Below, piece after piece: positions 43,318 to 51,800 of a stretch of DNA of 64,000 nucleotides (its first letter is position 1; every line of letters begins with the position of its first letter). Origin of the DNA: Flavobacterium cellulosilyticum (GTDB taxonomy: Bacteria; Bacteroidota; Bacteroidia; Flavobacteriales; Flavobacteriaceae); assembly GCF_004349355.1 (NCBI RefSeq), contig NZ_SMFK01000011.1, positions 58,231 through 122,230 of the forward strand, in the 5' to 3' direction. The notes beneath the pieces were generated by a model. It saw nothing but the letters and a program-made list of their open reading frames with translations, made no database searches and was not told where the DNA came from. The translations under genes and the position numbers were made by a program.

Positions 43318-45507
43318 TTATTTAGTAAGCAATAATTCTCTATATTTAGTAAGTGTCCATGATTCGTCATCTACTAACAACTCCAACTTATCACAGTGAT
43401 TCCTAATTTCGTCAAAATATGGTTTCACATTATTGCAATAAGCTTCAGCCATAACTTGCGCATCACTTAATTGGTTTGCTTTTTTTCTTTCGTTTGTCAT
43501 TTCTTCCACTTTAGAATTAATTCCTTCAATATGACCAGAAACTTCCCGTATTAAGATAATTTGTTCTTTGGCAAGGTTTTTATATTCGTCGCCAAAAATT
43601 TCTTTTAATCCTTTTACATTTTCTATTAAAGTGTTTTGATAGCGAATTGCTGTTGGAATTACATGATTTTGAGAAAGATCACCTAAAACTCTACCTTCAA
43701 TTTGGATTTTCTTAGTGTACTCCTCCAATTCAATTTCGTAACGCGCTTCCACTTCAATTTGATTCATAATTCCCATTTCTGAGAACAAGTCCAAAGCTTG
43801 TTTTGAGGCTCTAGCTTTCAATGCTTCAGGAGTAGTTTTGAAATTGCTTAATCCTCTTTTAGCTGCTTCTTTTTCCCATGCTTCGCTATATCCATCGCCT
43901 TCAAATAGGATTTTTTTGGAAACTTTAATATATTCTCTCAACACATTAAAGATGGCTTCGTCTTTTTTTAATTCTTTAGTTTCAATCAATGTATCAACTT
44001 CAATCTTGAAATCCTTCAATTGTTTGGCTACAATGGTATTCAAAGTAGTCATCGCATTAGAGCAATTTGCAGATGAACCTACAGCTCTAAATTCAAATTT
44101 ATTTCCTGTGAAGGCAAATGGCGAGGTTCTATTTCTATCCGTATTATCAAGAAGTACATCTGGAATTTTACCTACAACATTTAATTTCAAATCGGTTTTT
44201 TCCTCAGGCGATAATTTTCCTTTTGTCACCCCTTCTAATTCAGCCAATACTTTAGTCAATTGTTCTCCAATAAATACGGATATAATTGCTGGTGGCGCTT
44301 CATTTGCACCTAATCTATGATCATTACTTGCAGTTGCAATCGCACCTCTTAGTAAGGATTCATAATCATTTACTGCTTTAATTGTATTAATAAAAAAGGT
44401 CAAAAACTGTAAATTGCTCATTGGTGTTTTACTAGGACTCAACAAGTTTACGCCAGTATCAGTTGCCAATGACCAGTTGTTGTGTTTCCCTGAACCATTT
44501 ACACCTTTGAAGGGTTTTTCATGAAGTAAAACTTTCAAGTCATGACGTTCGGCTACTTTTTGCATCACATCCATTAATAAGCAATTGTGATCGACAGCAA
44601 GATTGGTTTCTTCGAAAATAGGCGCCAACTCAAATTGATTGGGAGCTACTTCGTTATGACGTGTTTTTACTGGAATTCCAAGCAACATACATTCTTGTTC
44701 TAAATCTCTCATGTAAGTTAAGGCACGACTTGGAATAGACCCAAAATAATGATCATCTAATTGTTGTCCTTTTGCAGAAGTATGACCTAGTAATGTTCTT
44801 CCTGTCATAACAAGATCCGGACGAGAATTTGCTAATGCACTATCGACCAAAAAATATTCTTGTTCCCAACCCAATGTTGCAGTAACTTTTTTAACATTTT
44901 TGTCAAAATATTTACAAACTTCGGTTGCTGCTTCATCAATTGCAGATAATGCTCTTAACAATGGAATTTTATTGTCTAATGCTTCGCCAGTGTAGGAAAT
45001 AAACACAGTAGGAATACATAAAGTCGTCCCATAAATGAACGCTGGAGAGGTTGGATCCCAAGCTGTATATCCTCTTGCTTCGAATGTATTTCTGATTCCA
45101 CCATTTGGAAAACTGGACGCATCAGGTTCTTGTTGAACCAATTGTCCTCCACCGAATTTTTCTACAGGATCGCTACCATCATAAGAAGTTTCAAAAAAAG
45201 CATCATGTTTTTCTGCAGTTGTTCCTGTTAGTGGCTGAAACCAGTGTGTATAATGAGTCACCCCTTTCGATAGCGCCCATTCTTTCATTCCCATAGCGAT
45301 ATAATCAGCTAGTTTTCTATCTATTTTAGTCCCATGTTGAATAGCTCCTTGCACCCCTTTTAAAGCATCTGAAGTCAAATATTGCTTCATTGCCTTATCA
45401 TTAAATACATTTGAACCAAAAATAGTTGATTTCCTATCGGTCTCTTCAAATTTTACCGGTTTTCTACTTGAAGCTTTTTTCAACGCTTGAAAACGTAATA
45501 TTGCCAT
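43318..45507 (-). CDS. glnN: glutamine synthetase type III
   Basis: A 729-residue ATP-dependent ligase of glutamate and ammonia, the large GSIII class found in Bacteroidota and cyanobacteria. The start MAILRFQALKKASSRKP is standard for GSIII, and a -7 box upstream excludes an earlier start. LGWEQEYFLVD carries metal-binding glutamates, KTRHNEVAPNQFELAP and GSGKHNNWSL are active-site segments, and GNKFEFRAVGSSAN is the catalytic Arg region. It is divergent from a GSII gene. A strong terminator lies 18 bases after the stop. Confidence 0.95.
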   Translation of the reverse strand: MAILRFQALKKASSRKPVKFEETDRKSTIFGSNVFNDKAMKQYLTSDALKGVQGAIQHGTKIDRKLADYIAMGMKEWALSKGVTHYTHWFQPLTGTTAEKHDAFFETSYDGSDPVEKFGGGQLVQQEPDASSFPNGGIRNTFEARGYTAWDPTSPAFIYGTTLCIPTVFISYTGEALDNKIPLLRALSAIDEAATEVCKYFDKNVKKVTATLGWEQEYFLVDSALANSRPDLVMTGRTLLGHTSAKGQQLDDHYFGSIPSRALTYMRDLEQECMLLGIPVKTRHNEVAPNQFELAPIFEETNLAVDHNCLLMDVMQKVAERHDLKVLLHEKPFKGVNGSGKHNNWSLATDTGVNLLSPSKTPMSNLQFLTFFINTIKAVNDYESLLRGAIATASNDHRLGANEAPPAIISVFIGEQLTKVLAELEGVTKGKLSPEEKTDLKLNVVGKIPDVLLDNTDRNRTSPFAFTGNKFEFRAVGSSANCSNAMTTLNTIVAKQLKDFKIEVDTLIETKELKKDEAIFNVLREYIKVSKKILFEGDGYSEAWEKEAAKRGLSNFKTTPEALKARASKQALDLFSEMGIMNQIEVEARYEIELEEYTKKIQIEGRVLGDLSQNHVIPTAIRYQNTLIENVKGLKEIFGDEYKNLAKEQIILIREVSGHIEGINSKVEEMTNERKKANQLSDAQVMAEAYCNNVKPYFDEIRNHCDKLELLVDDESWTLTKYRELLLTK

Positions 45508-45552
45508 AATAATTGCTTTTGTTGAATTTATAATTCCCCTTACTAATAGAAG

Positions 45553-45560
45553 CAAATATA
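45553..45560 (-). promoter_or_regulatory. -7 box for glnN
   Basis: CAAATATA on the plus strand is TATATTTG on the minus strand, matching TAnnTTTG, about 45 bases before the glnN ATG. Confidence 0.6.
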
Positions 45561-45894
45561 AAAAATATATAAGTATTAGTATATCTATTTAACATATTGC
45601 CATTTATTTACAATTCAAAAAAAATAAAAAAGTTAAGGATTAAAAAGTAAAATAGGAGTCTAATTTATATTTGTAAATTTCAAAAATTATAAAAAGCGAC
45701 CCATTTAAATTATTTATCATTAAAATTCTTAATTATTCTTAAAATTAAAATTCAACACATTACGAAATTGTTTTTTTTAACTTAAAAAATCTATTAATTT
45801 TTATTAACACCCCCATATAAATACACTTTTATGAAAAATTAAAGTCAATTAAATAAAAAACACCCCTCAATTTTTCCCCAAAGTTAATTTAAAC

Positions 45895-45902
45895 TATATT
45901 TG
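45895..45902 (+). promoter_or_regulatory. -7 box for the GSII gene
   Basis: TATATTTG matches TAnnTTTG, 36 bases before ATG 45939; it excludes the TTG-type start at 45900. Confidence 0.6.
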
Positions 45903-45938
45903 CATTTGAATATCAAAAAAAAATTAATTTATTATATT

Positions 45939-46955
45939 ATGGCTAAAATAAAGTTAGAATACCTTTGGTTAGATGGTTATGAACCAACACAAAATCTTAG
46001 AAGTAAAACTAAAGTTGAAGAACACGAAAATTTTCAAGGAACGATAGCAGAAATTGGTAACTGGTCTTTTGACGGATCTTCAACTAAACAAGCAGAAGGT
46101 GGATCTTCTGACTGTTTATTAGTACCTGTTGCAATCTATCCAGATCCAACTCGTATTAATGGATACTTAGTAATGTCTGAAGTTATGTTTGCAGATGGAA
46201 CTCCACACCCATCAAACGGAAGAGCAACTATAAATGATGACAATGATGATTTCTGGTTTGGTTTTGAACAAGAATATTTCATCATGGACACTAAAACTTT
46301 ATTGCCTTTAGGATTCCCTGTTGGTGGATATCCTGCACCTCAAGGTATGTACTACTGTTCTGTAGGTGGAAAAAATACACATGGAAGAACTTTAGTTGAA
46401 GAACATGCAGATTTATGTATTGCTGCTGGACTTAACTTTGAAGGAATTAATCAAGAAGTTGCTTGTGGACAATGGGAATTTCAATTATTCGCAAAAGGAG
46501 CTAAAAAAGCAGGTGATGAAATCTGGGTTGCTAGATATTTATTAGATCGTTTGACTGAAAAATACGGTTACTATATTGATTACCACCCAAAACCATTAGG
46601 TGATACTGACTGGAATGGTTCAGGTATGCATGCTAACTTCTCTAACGAAGTTCTAAGAACTTGTGGTGACAAAGCAATTTACGATAAAATTTGTGAAGCT
46701 TTCCGTCCAGTTGTTGAAGAACACATTGCAGTTTACGGAGCTTACAATGAACAACGTTTAACTGGTAAACACGAAACTGCTTCTATCCACGATTTCTCTT
46801 ATGGAATTTCAGATAGAGGAGCTTCAATCAGAATCCCTTTATATACCGTTCAACATGGTTGGAAAGGATATTTAGAAGACAGAAGACCAGCTTCAAATGG
46901 TGACCCATACAAAATTGCTGCAAGAATTATCAAAACTGTAAAATCAGCTTTATAA
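45939..46955 (+). CDS. glutamine synthetase type II (beta-grasp)
   Basis: A 338-residue glutamine synthetase of the eukaryote-like GSII class. The N-terminal beta-grasp domain has KLEYLWLDGYEPTQNLRSKT and NWSFDGSSTKQAEGGSSDC. The catalytic domain has GFEQEYFIMD (metal glutamates), GINQEVACGQWEFQ, GSGMHANFS and TGKHETASIHDFSYG, with Arg-rich SDRGASIRIP near the end. Codon use favours highly expressed forms. It is divergent from glnN, giving the cell two unrelated-size enzymes for the same reaction side by side. A strong terminator follows. Confidence 0.93.
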   Translation: MAKIKLEYLWLDGYEPTQNLRSKTKVEEHENFQGTIAEIGNWSFDGSSTKQAEGGSSDCLLVPVAIYPDPTRINGYLVMSEVMFADGTPHPSNGRATINDDNDDFWFGFEQEYFIMDTKTLLPLGFPVGGYPAPQGMYYCSVGGKNTHGRTLVEEHADLCIAAGLNFEGINQEVACGQWEFQLFAKGAKKAGDEIWVARYLLDRLTEKYGYYIDYHPKPLGDTDWNGSGMHANFSNEVLRTCGDKAIYDKICEAFRPVVEEHIAVYGAYNEQRLTGKHETASIHDFSYGISDRGASIRIPLYTVQHGWKGYLEDRRPASNGDPYKIAARIIKTVKSAL

Positions 46956-46975
46956 CTCCCACATAATACTATATT

Positions 46976-47009
46976 AAAAAGTGCTTTCGGAAATGAAAGC
47001 ACTTTTTTT
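46976..47009 (+). terminator. intrinsic terminator after the GSII gene
   Basis: AAAAAGTGCTTTC pairs with GAAAGCACTTTTT around GGAAAT, followed by T. Confidence 0.9.
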
Positions 47010-47074
47010 ATACTAACTATTTTAAAAAATACTTTTATTTTAATTGAAATAGCAGAATGTATCCAATCAAAAAG

Positions 47075-47082
47075 TATCTTTG
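47075..47082 (+). promoter_or_regulatory. -7 box for terC
   Basis: TATCTTTG matches TAnnTTTG and lies 24 bases before ATG 47107, excluding the TTG-type start at 47080. Confidence 0.55.
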
Positions 47083-47106
47083 CTTTACATTAAAAACACT
47101 TCACTA

Positions 47107-48054
47107 ATGATTGTCTGGATTTCATTTTTAGCTGCTATATTTCTATTTCTCGCTCTAGATTTAGGTGTTTTCAATAAAACACCCCATATCATTAGTACAA
47201 AAGAAGCAAGCAAATGGACTGCTATATGGGTAACTTTATCGTTTCTGTTTTCTGGAATAATATATTGGCTGTATAGCAACAATTACATATCAAATCCTGA
47301 TAATTTAAAACCTGCTGCAGCTTCCATAAAATACCTCACTGGATATTTAATTGAATTATCATTAAGTGTCGACAATATTTTTGTTATTGCTATTATTTTT
47401 TCTGCTTTTAAAATCCCTCAAAAATACCAACATCGGGTCTTGTTTTGGGGAATCTTGGGCGCCATCCTTTTTCGAGGTTTAATGATTTATTTTGGAGTAC
47501 TGCTAATCCATAAATTTATTTGGACTACTTATATTTTTGGCGTTTTCTTGATTTTCACTGCCGTTAAAATGTTATTCACCAAAGAAGACGAAAAATTTGA
47601 ACCAAGAAAATCTTTTGTTTACAAGACATTACGAAAAATAGTTCCTATTACAACTCACATCGATGGTGAACATTTTTTTGTAAAAAGAAGACACATTACT
47701 GCCGCAACACCATTATTTGTTGCACTTATTGTTATTGAAGTAATGGATGTTGTTTTTGCTTTAGATAGTGTACCAGCAATTTTAGCAATTACTTCAGATC
47801 CGTTTTTAGTATTTAGTTCTAATATTTTTGCTATTTTAGGATTGCGTTCCATGTATTTTTTCTTGTCTCACATGCTGGAAAGATTCAGCTATTTAGAATA
47901 CAGTTTAATTGCTATTTTGAGTTTTGTAGGGATTAAAATGCTGCTTCATGATTTTATTGACTTTCCTGAATGGATTTCATTAACTTTCATAGCGCTTTCA
48001 TTATTAATAGGAATTCTTGTCTCTTTAAAAAGAAACAAAGAAGATACTGTCTAA
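47107..48054 (+). CDS. TerC/Alx-family membrane protein
   Basis: A 315-residue inner-membrane protein with about eight helices, related to TerC and Alx, which export manganese or help metal loading during secretion. ALDLGVF in helix 1, ELSLSVDNIFVIAIIFSAF in the middle and VVFALDSVPAILAIT later hold the conserved intramembrane aspartates. FSSNIFAILGLRSMYFFLSHML is also typical. The short linker carries HIDGEHFFVKRR. The start at ATG 47107 is set by the promoter box. It is flanked by terminators, so monocistronic. Confidence 0.9.
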   Translation: MIVWISFLAAIFLFLALDLGVFNKTPHIISTKEASKWTAIWVTLSFLFSGIIYWLYSNNYISNPDNLKPAAASIKYLTGYLIELSLSVDNIFVIAIIFSAFKIPQKYQHRVLFWGILGAILFRGLMIYFGVLLIHKFIWTTYIFGVFLIFTAVKMLFTKEDEKFEPRKSFVYKTLRKIVPITTHIDGEHFFVKRRHITAATPLFVALIVIEVMDVVFALDSVPAILAITSDPFLVFSSNIFAILGLRSMYFFLSHMLERFSYLEYSLIAILSFVGIKMLLHDFIDFPEWISLTFIALSLLIGILVSLKRNKEDTV

Positions 48055-48071
48055 CTTTAACGAATAAGCAT

Positions 48072-48102
48072 AAAAAAAAGGAAATCGAGTGATTTCCTTT
48101 TT
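48072..48102 (+). terminator. intrinsic terminator after terC
   Basis: AAAAAGGAAATC pairs with GATTTCCTTTTT around GAGT. A runs on the left let it also serve the convergent lipoprotein gene. Confidence 0.88.
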
Positions 48103-48124
48103 CTATGTCAACTTTCTATTTAAT

Positions 48125-48631
48125 TTAGAAATTTATCGTTTGCACTTTATTTTCATTACTGTTTATCGCAGCCATAACCGAAACATAATTGTTTTTATCT
48201 ACTCCATAAATAAGATTAGCCGGAACAACTACAAATCGAAAAGTTTGATTCAATCTAAATTCACCTCCAACCGTTTGCAAATTATTACCCTCTAAATAAA
48301 TTTGAACATCATTTTGAGTAAAGTCAAAATTAAAACTAAAATTCCTTGTCCCATCTGCAAAATAATGCGTCTCAGGCAAAAACTCCCACAAATCATTTCC
48401 ATTTGATGAGCCTGATAATCGATAAACTAATACCATATCGGACGAAATTATGGTATTAGGGAAAATAAATTTTACTTTATACCCATTAGTAGATGTAAAG
48501 TTAAAAGGTATCTTGTTTTCAAACACTGTACTAATAGTATCATTATCAACATAGTTCGAATCTGTTGTCGTAGTGCAACTTTGAAAAGTAAACATTCCTA
48601 CAACGGCTAAAAGTGTAATTATCTTTTTCAT
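48125..48631 (-). CDS. hypothetical lipoprotein
   Basis: A 168-residue lipoprotein (lipobox FQSC, Cys19, followed by a Thr-rich linker). The rest is beta-rich and has no motif I can name, with patches such as YKVKFIFPNTIISSDMVLVYRL and FNFDFTQNDVQIYLEGNNL. It looks like a Flavobacteria-specific envelope protein. It is on the same strand as the large repeat protein gene but 246 bases and a terminator away from it. Confidence 0.75.
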   Translation of the reverse strand: MKKIITLLAVVGMFTFQSCTTTTDSNYVDNDTISTVFENKIPFNFTSTNGYKVKFIFPNTIISSDMVLVYRLSGSSNGNDLWEFLPETHYFADGTRNFSFNFDFTQNDVQIYLEGNNLQTVGGEFRLNQTFRFVVVPANLIYGVDKNNYVSVMAAINSNENKVQTINF

Positions 48632-48810
48632 GATTTTATATTTTTATGAGTTCATATTGTTTATTTCAAAAACCAAACCAAAAAAGTTTTTTCGTGAAAA
48701 ATTAATTAAAATTAATTAATTACACAATCACAATACCAACTACAGACTTATTATATATGCAGCATAAACAAGTTCTATTTGATTATTATAGTATTAAATT
48801 TAGTTAAACA

Positions 48811-48844
48811 AACAAAAAGCATCCCGAATATTTCGGGATGCTTT
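48811..48844 (-). terminator. intrinsic terminator of the large repeat protein gene
   Basis: GCATCCCGAA and TTCGGGATGC with flanking A and T runs form a strong hairpin; on the minus strand it is followed by T-rich DNA, 34 bases after the gene's stop. Confidence 0.88.
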
Positions 48845-48877
48845 AGCTTTAAAATTATTAATTATTAATTAAATTTA

Positions 48878-51800
48878 TTAAAAAGAAGACATCACTTTTT
48901 GTTCACTATGTCCAAGTTTAGTTGTTACTCGTACAATGTAAACTTTTTGAGTACCGGTATTGAAATTATAGTTAATTGAGACTTCTTTATCAAGATAACT
49001 ATTGTTATCTAATTTAGAAAACACTTTATTTCCAGAAATATCAAATACATCAATTGTTACATCAGAAACATAAGCAAATTTATATTTAATTGTAAGCTGA
49101 TTGTTGACAATTGGCACTTCAAATGCTACGAAACATTGTGGATCACTTGCATTACAAACTAAAGGTATTTGCTCGTAACCCATAGAAATTCTACATTCAT
49201 CAAAAGCATTGTTGATTGCATCAGCCGCACTTGCTAAAGCACCCAATGTGATACCAGCAGGTAGCGCTTCGCCTCCTAGTGCTTTATTTAACATAGCATA
49301 TAATCCTTGAACTGTTCTATTAGGTAAAGGTAAAAGATCTACAACTGATGGTATAGTAGTATATAAATACTCATTAATTACTGGAGTATATCCTTCTGCT
49401 GAACAACTTCTAGGTTTTGCAGTTAAACTACCACAACCTCCATTAAGTGCAGCAGTTGCTAATGTTCCTGATTGTAGAACAAAATCACCCAATTTAGAAT
49501 TGATACCAATATTAAGTCCTAAGGCGATAGTTTGTGCCAATGCGGTATTGTTTATTCTACCTTTTCTCAAATAAGAAGCAGGCAAATTACAGATATTATA
49601 TGCACCTGTTAATACAAAACTTCCACCTCCTCCTGGCATCACATTAATAACGCAGCTTGGGGAACTTATAGAAACTGTATTCAATCCAGATCCTACAATC
49701 ATTGTACCACCATAATAATTCAAAGCTTTTGTAATTAAGCCTGTAGTTGTATACAGTGGAAGACCTTCACCAGCACAGGACATACCACCTGAATTACCAT
49801 AATACCCCTGAGTATAAGTACATAATGGTCCTCCACAAATTTCTGTTGTAACCATCACTGGTTTTATATCCATACATCCTGAACTTGTCATTACCTTGAT
49901 ATAAAAGGTTCCAGAAGCTATTACTGCAGCTGGAGTTCCAAGCGAAATTGTTGCTGCGGCATCGGTCCAATAGCTCAAAGCACCACCTTCTAATGTGCTT
50001 CCAGCTGTAACGGCTGCTGCTGTTAAATCAACACTCACACCTTCACAAACTTTTTGTGGATTTGTAATAACCAAAATTGGTAAAGGATTGATTGTAACGG
50101 TTACCAGTGTACGTGGCCCTTCACATCCTGTTGCTGTAATCTTGGCTCCGGCATAGGCTGAAGAAGACCCAACTGCAGCTCTAGAAGGGGCTGTTGTTAC
50201 AGTGCCACCTGTTGCGGCAGTGTACCATACAACGGTTTCCCCTGCGCCTGCTGTTGCAGATCCAGTTTTGGTGGTATTGTCAAAACAAGCTGTTACGTCA
50301 ATACCTGATGGTGCAAGTGGTAAAGCATTGATTGTAACGGTTACCAATGTACGTGGCCCTTCACAAGTTGTACCTGTAATCTTGGCTCCTGCATAGGCTG
50401 AAGAAGATCCAACTGCAGTTCTGGAAGGGGCTGTTGTTACTGTTCCTCCTGTTGCGGCAGTATACCATACAACGGTCTCCCCTGCGCCTGCTGTTGCAGA
50501 TCCAGTTTTGGCGGTATTGTCAAAACAAGCTGTTACATCAGTACCTGTTGGTGCTGATGGTAATAAATTGATTATAACTGTTACCAATGTACGTGGTCCT
50601 TCACAACCTGTGGCTGTAATCTTGGCTCCGGCATAAGCTGAAGAAGTTCCAACTGTAGTTCTAGAAGGGGCTGTTGTTACTGTACCTCCAGTTGCGGCAG
50701 TGTACCATACAACGGTTTCCCCTGCGCCTGCTGTTGCAGATCCCGTTTTGGCAGTATTGTCAAAACAAGCTGTTACGTCGGTACCAGATGGTGCAAGTGG
50801 TAAAGGATTGATTGTAACGGTTACCAATGTACGCGGTCCTTCACATTCTGTGGCTGTAATCTTGGCTCCGGCATAAGCTGAAGAAGTTCCAACTGTAGTT
50901 CTAGAAGGGGCTGTTGTTACTGTACCTCCAGTTGCGGCAGTGTACCATACCACGGTTTCCCCTGCGCCTGCTGTTGCAGATCCCGTTTTTGCAGTATTGT
51001 CAAAACAAGCTGTTACGTCGGTACCAGATGGTGCAAGTGGTAAAGGATTAATTGTAACGGTAACCAGTGTTCGTGGTCCTTCACAAGTTGTACCTGTAAC
51101 CTTAGCACCGGCATAGGCTGAAGAAGATCCAACTGCAGTTCTGGAAGGGGCTGTTGTTACTGTTCCTCCTGTTGCGGCAGTATACCATACAACGGTCTCC
51201 CCTGCGCCTGCTGCTGCAGATCCAGTTTTGGCGGTATTGTCAAAACAAGCTGTTACATCAGTACCTGTTGGTGCTGATGGTAATAAATTGATTATAACTG
51301 TTACCAATGTACGTGGTCCTTCACAACCTGTGGCTGTAATCTTGGCTCCGGCATAAGCTGAAGAAGTTCCAATTGCAGTTCTGGAAGGGGCTGTTGTTAC
51401 TGTACCTCCAGTTGCGGCAGTGTACCATACAACGGTTTCCCCTGCGCCTGCTGTTGCAGATCCCGTTTTGGCAGTATTGTCAAAACAAGCTGTTACGTCG
51501 GTACCAGATGGTGCAAGTGGTAAAGGATTGATTGTAACGGTTACCAGTGTTCGTGGTCCTTCACATTCTGTGGCTGTAATCTTGGCTCCGGCATAAGCTG
51601 AAGAAGTTCCAACTGCAGTTCTGGAAGGGGCTGTTGTTACTGTACCTCCAGTTGCGGCAGTGTACCATACCACGGTTTCCCCTGCGCCTGCTGTTGCAGA
51701 TCCAGTTTTTGCAGTATTGTCAAAACAAGCTGTTACGTCGGTACCAGATGGTGCAAGTGGTAAAGGATTAATTGTAACGGTAACCAGTGTTCGTGGTCCT

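Larger units (their letters stand above)
45508..45938. other. regulatory spacer between divergent glutamine synthetase genes
   Basis: A 431-base very A+T-rich spacer. It has outward -7 boxes at both ends and two CACCCC patches (about 45807-45813 and 45859-45865) that stand out from the A+T background. No open frame of note. It is a likely site of nitrogen control. Confidence 0.5.

Noticed and set aside
45508..45555. Longer N-terminus for GSIII
   Set aside because: A TATATTTG box lies across the upstream start and family members begin with MAILRFQALK-like sequence.
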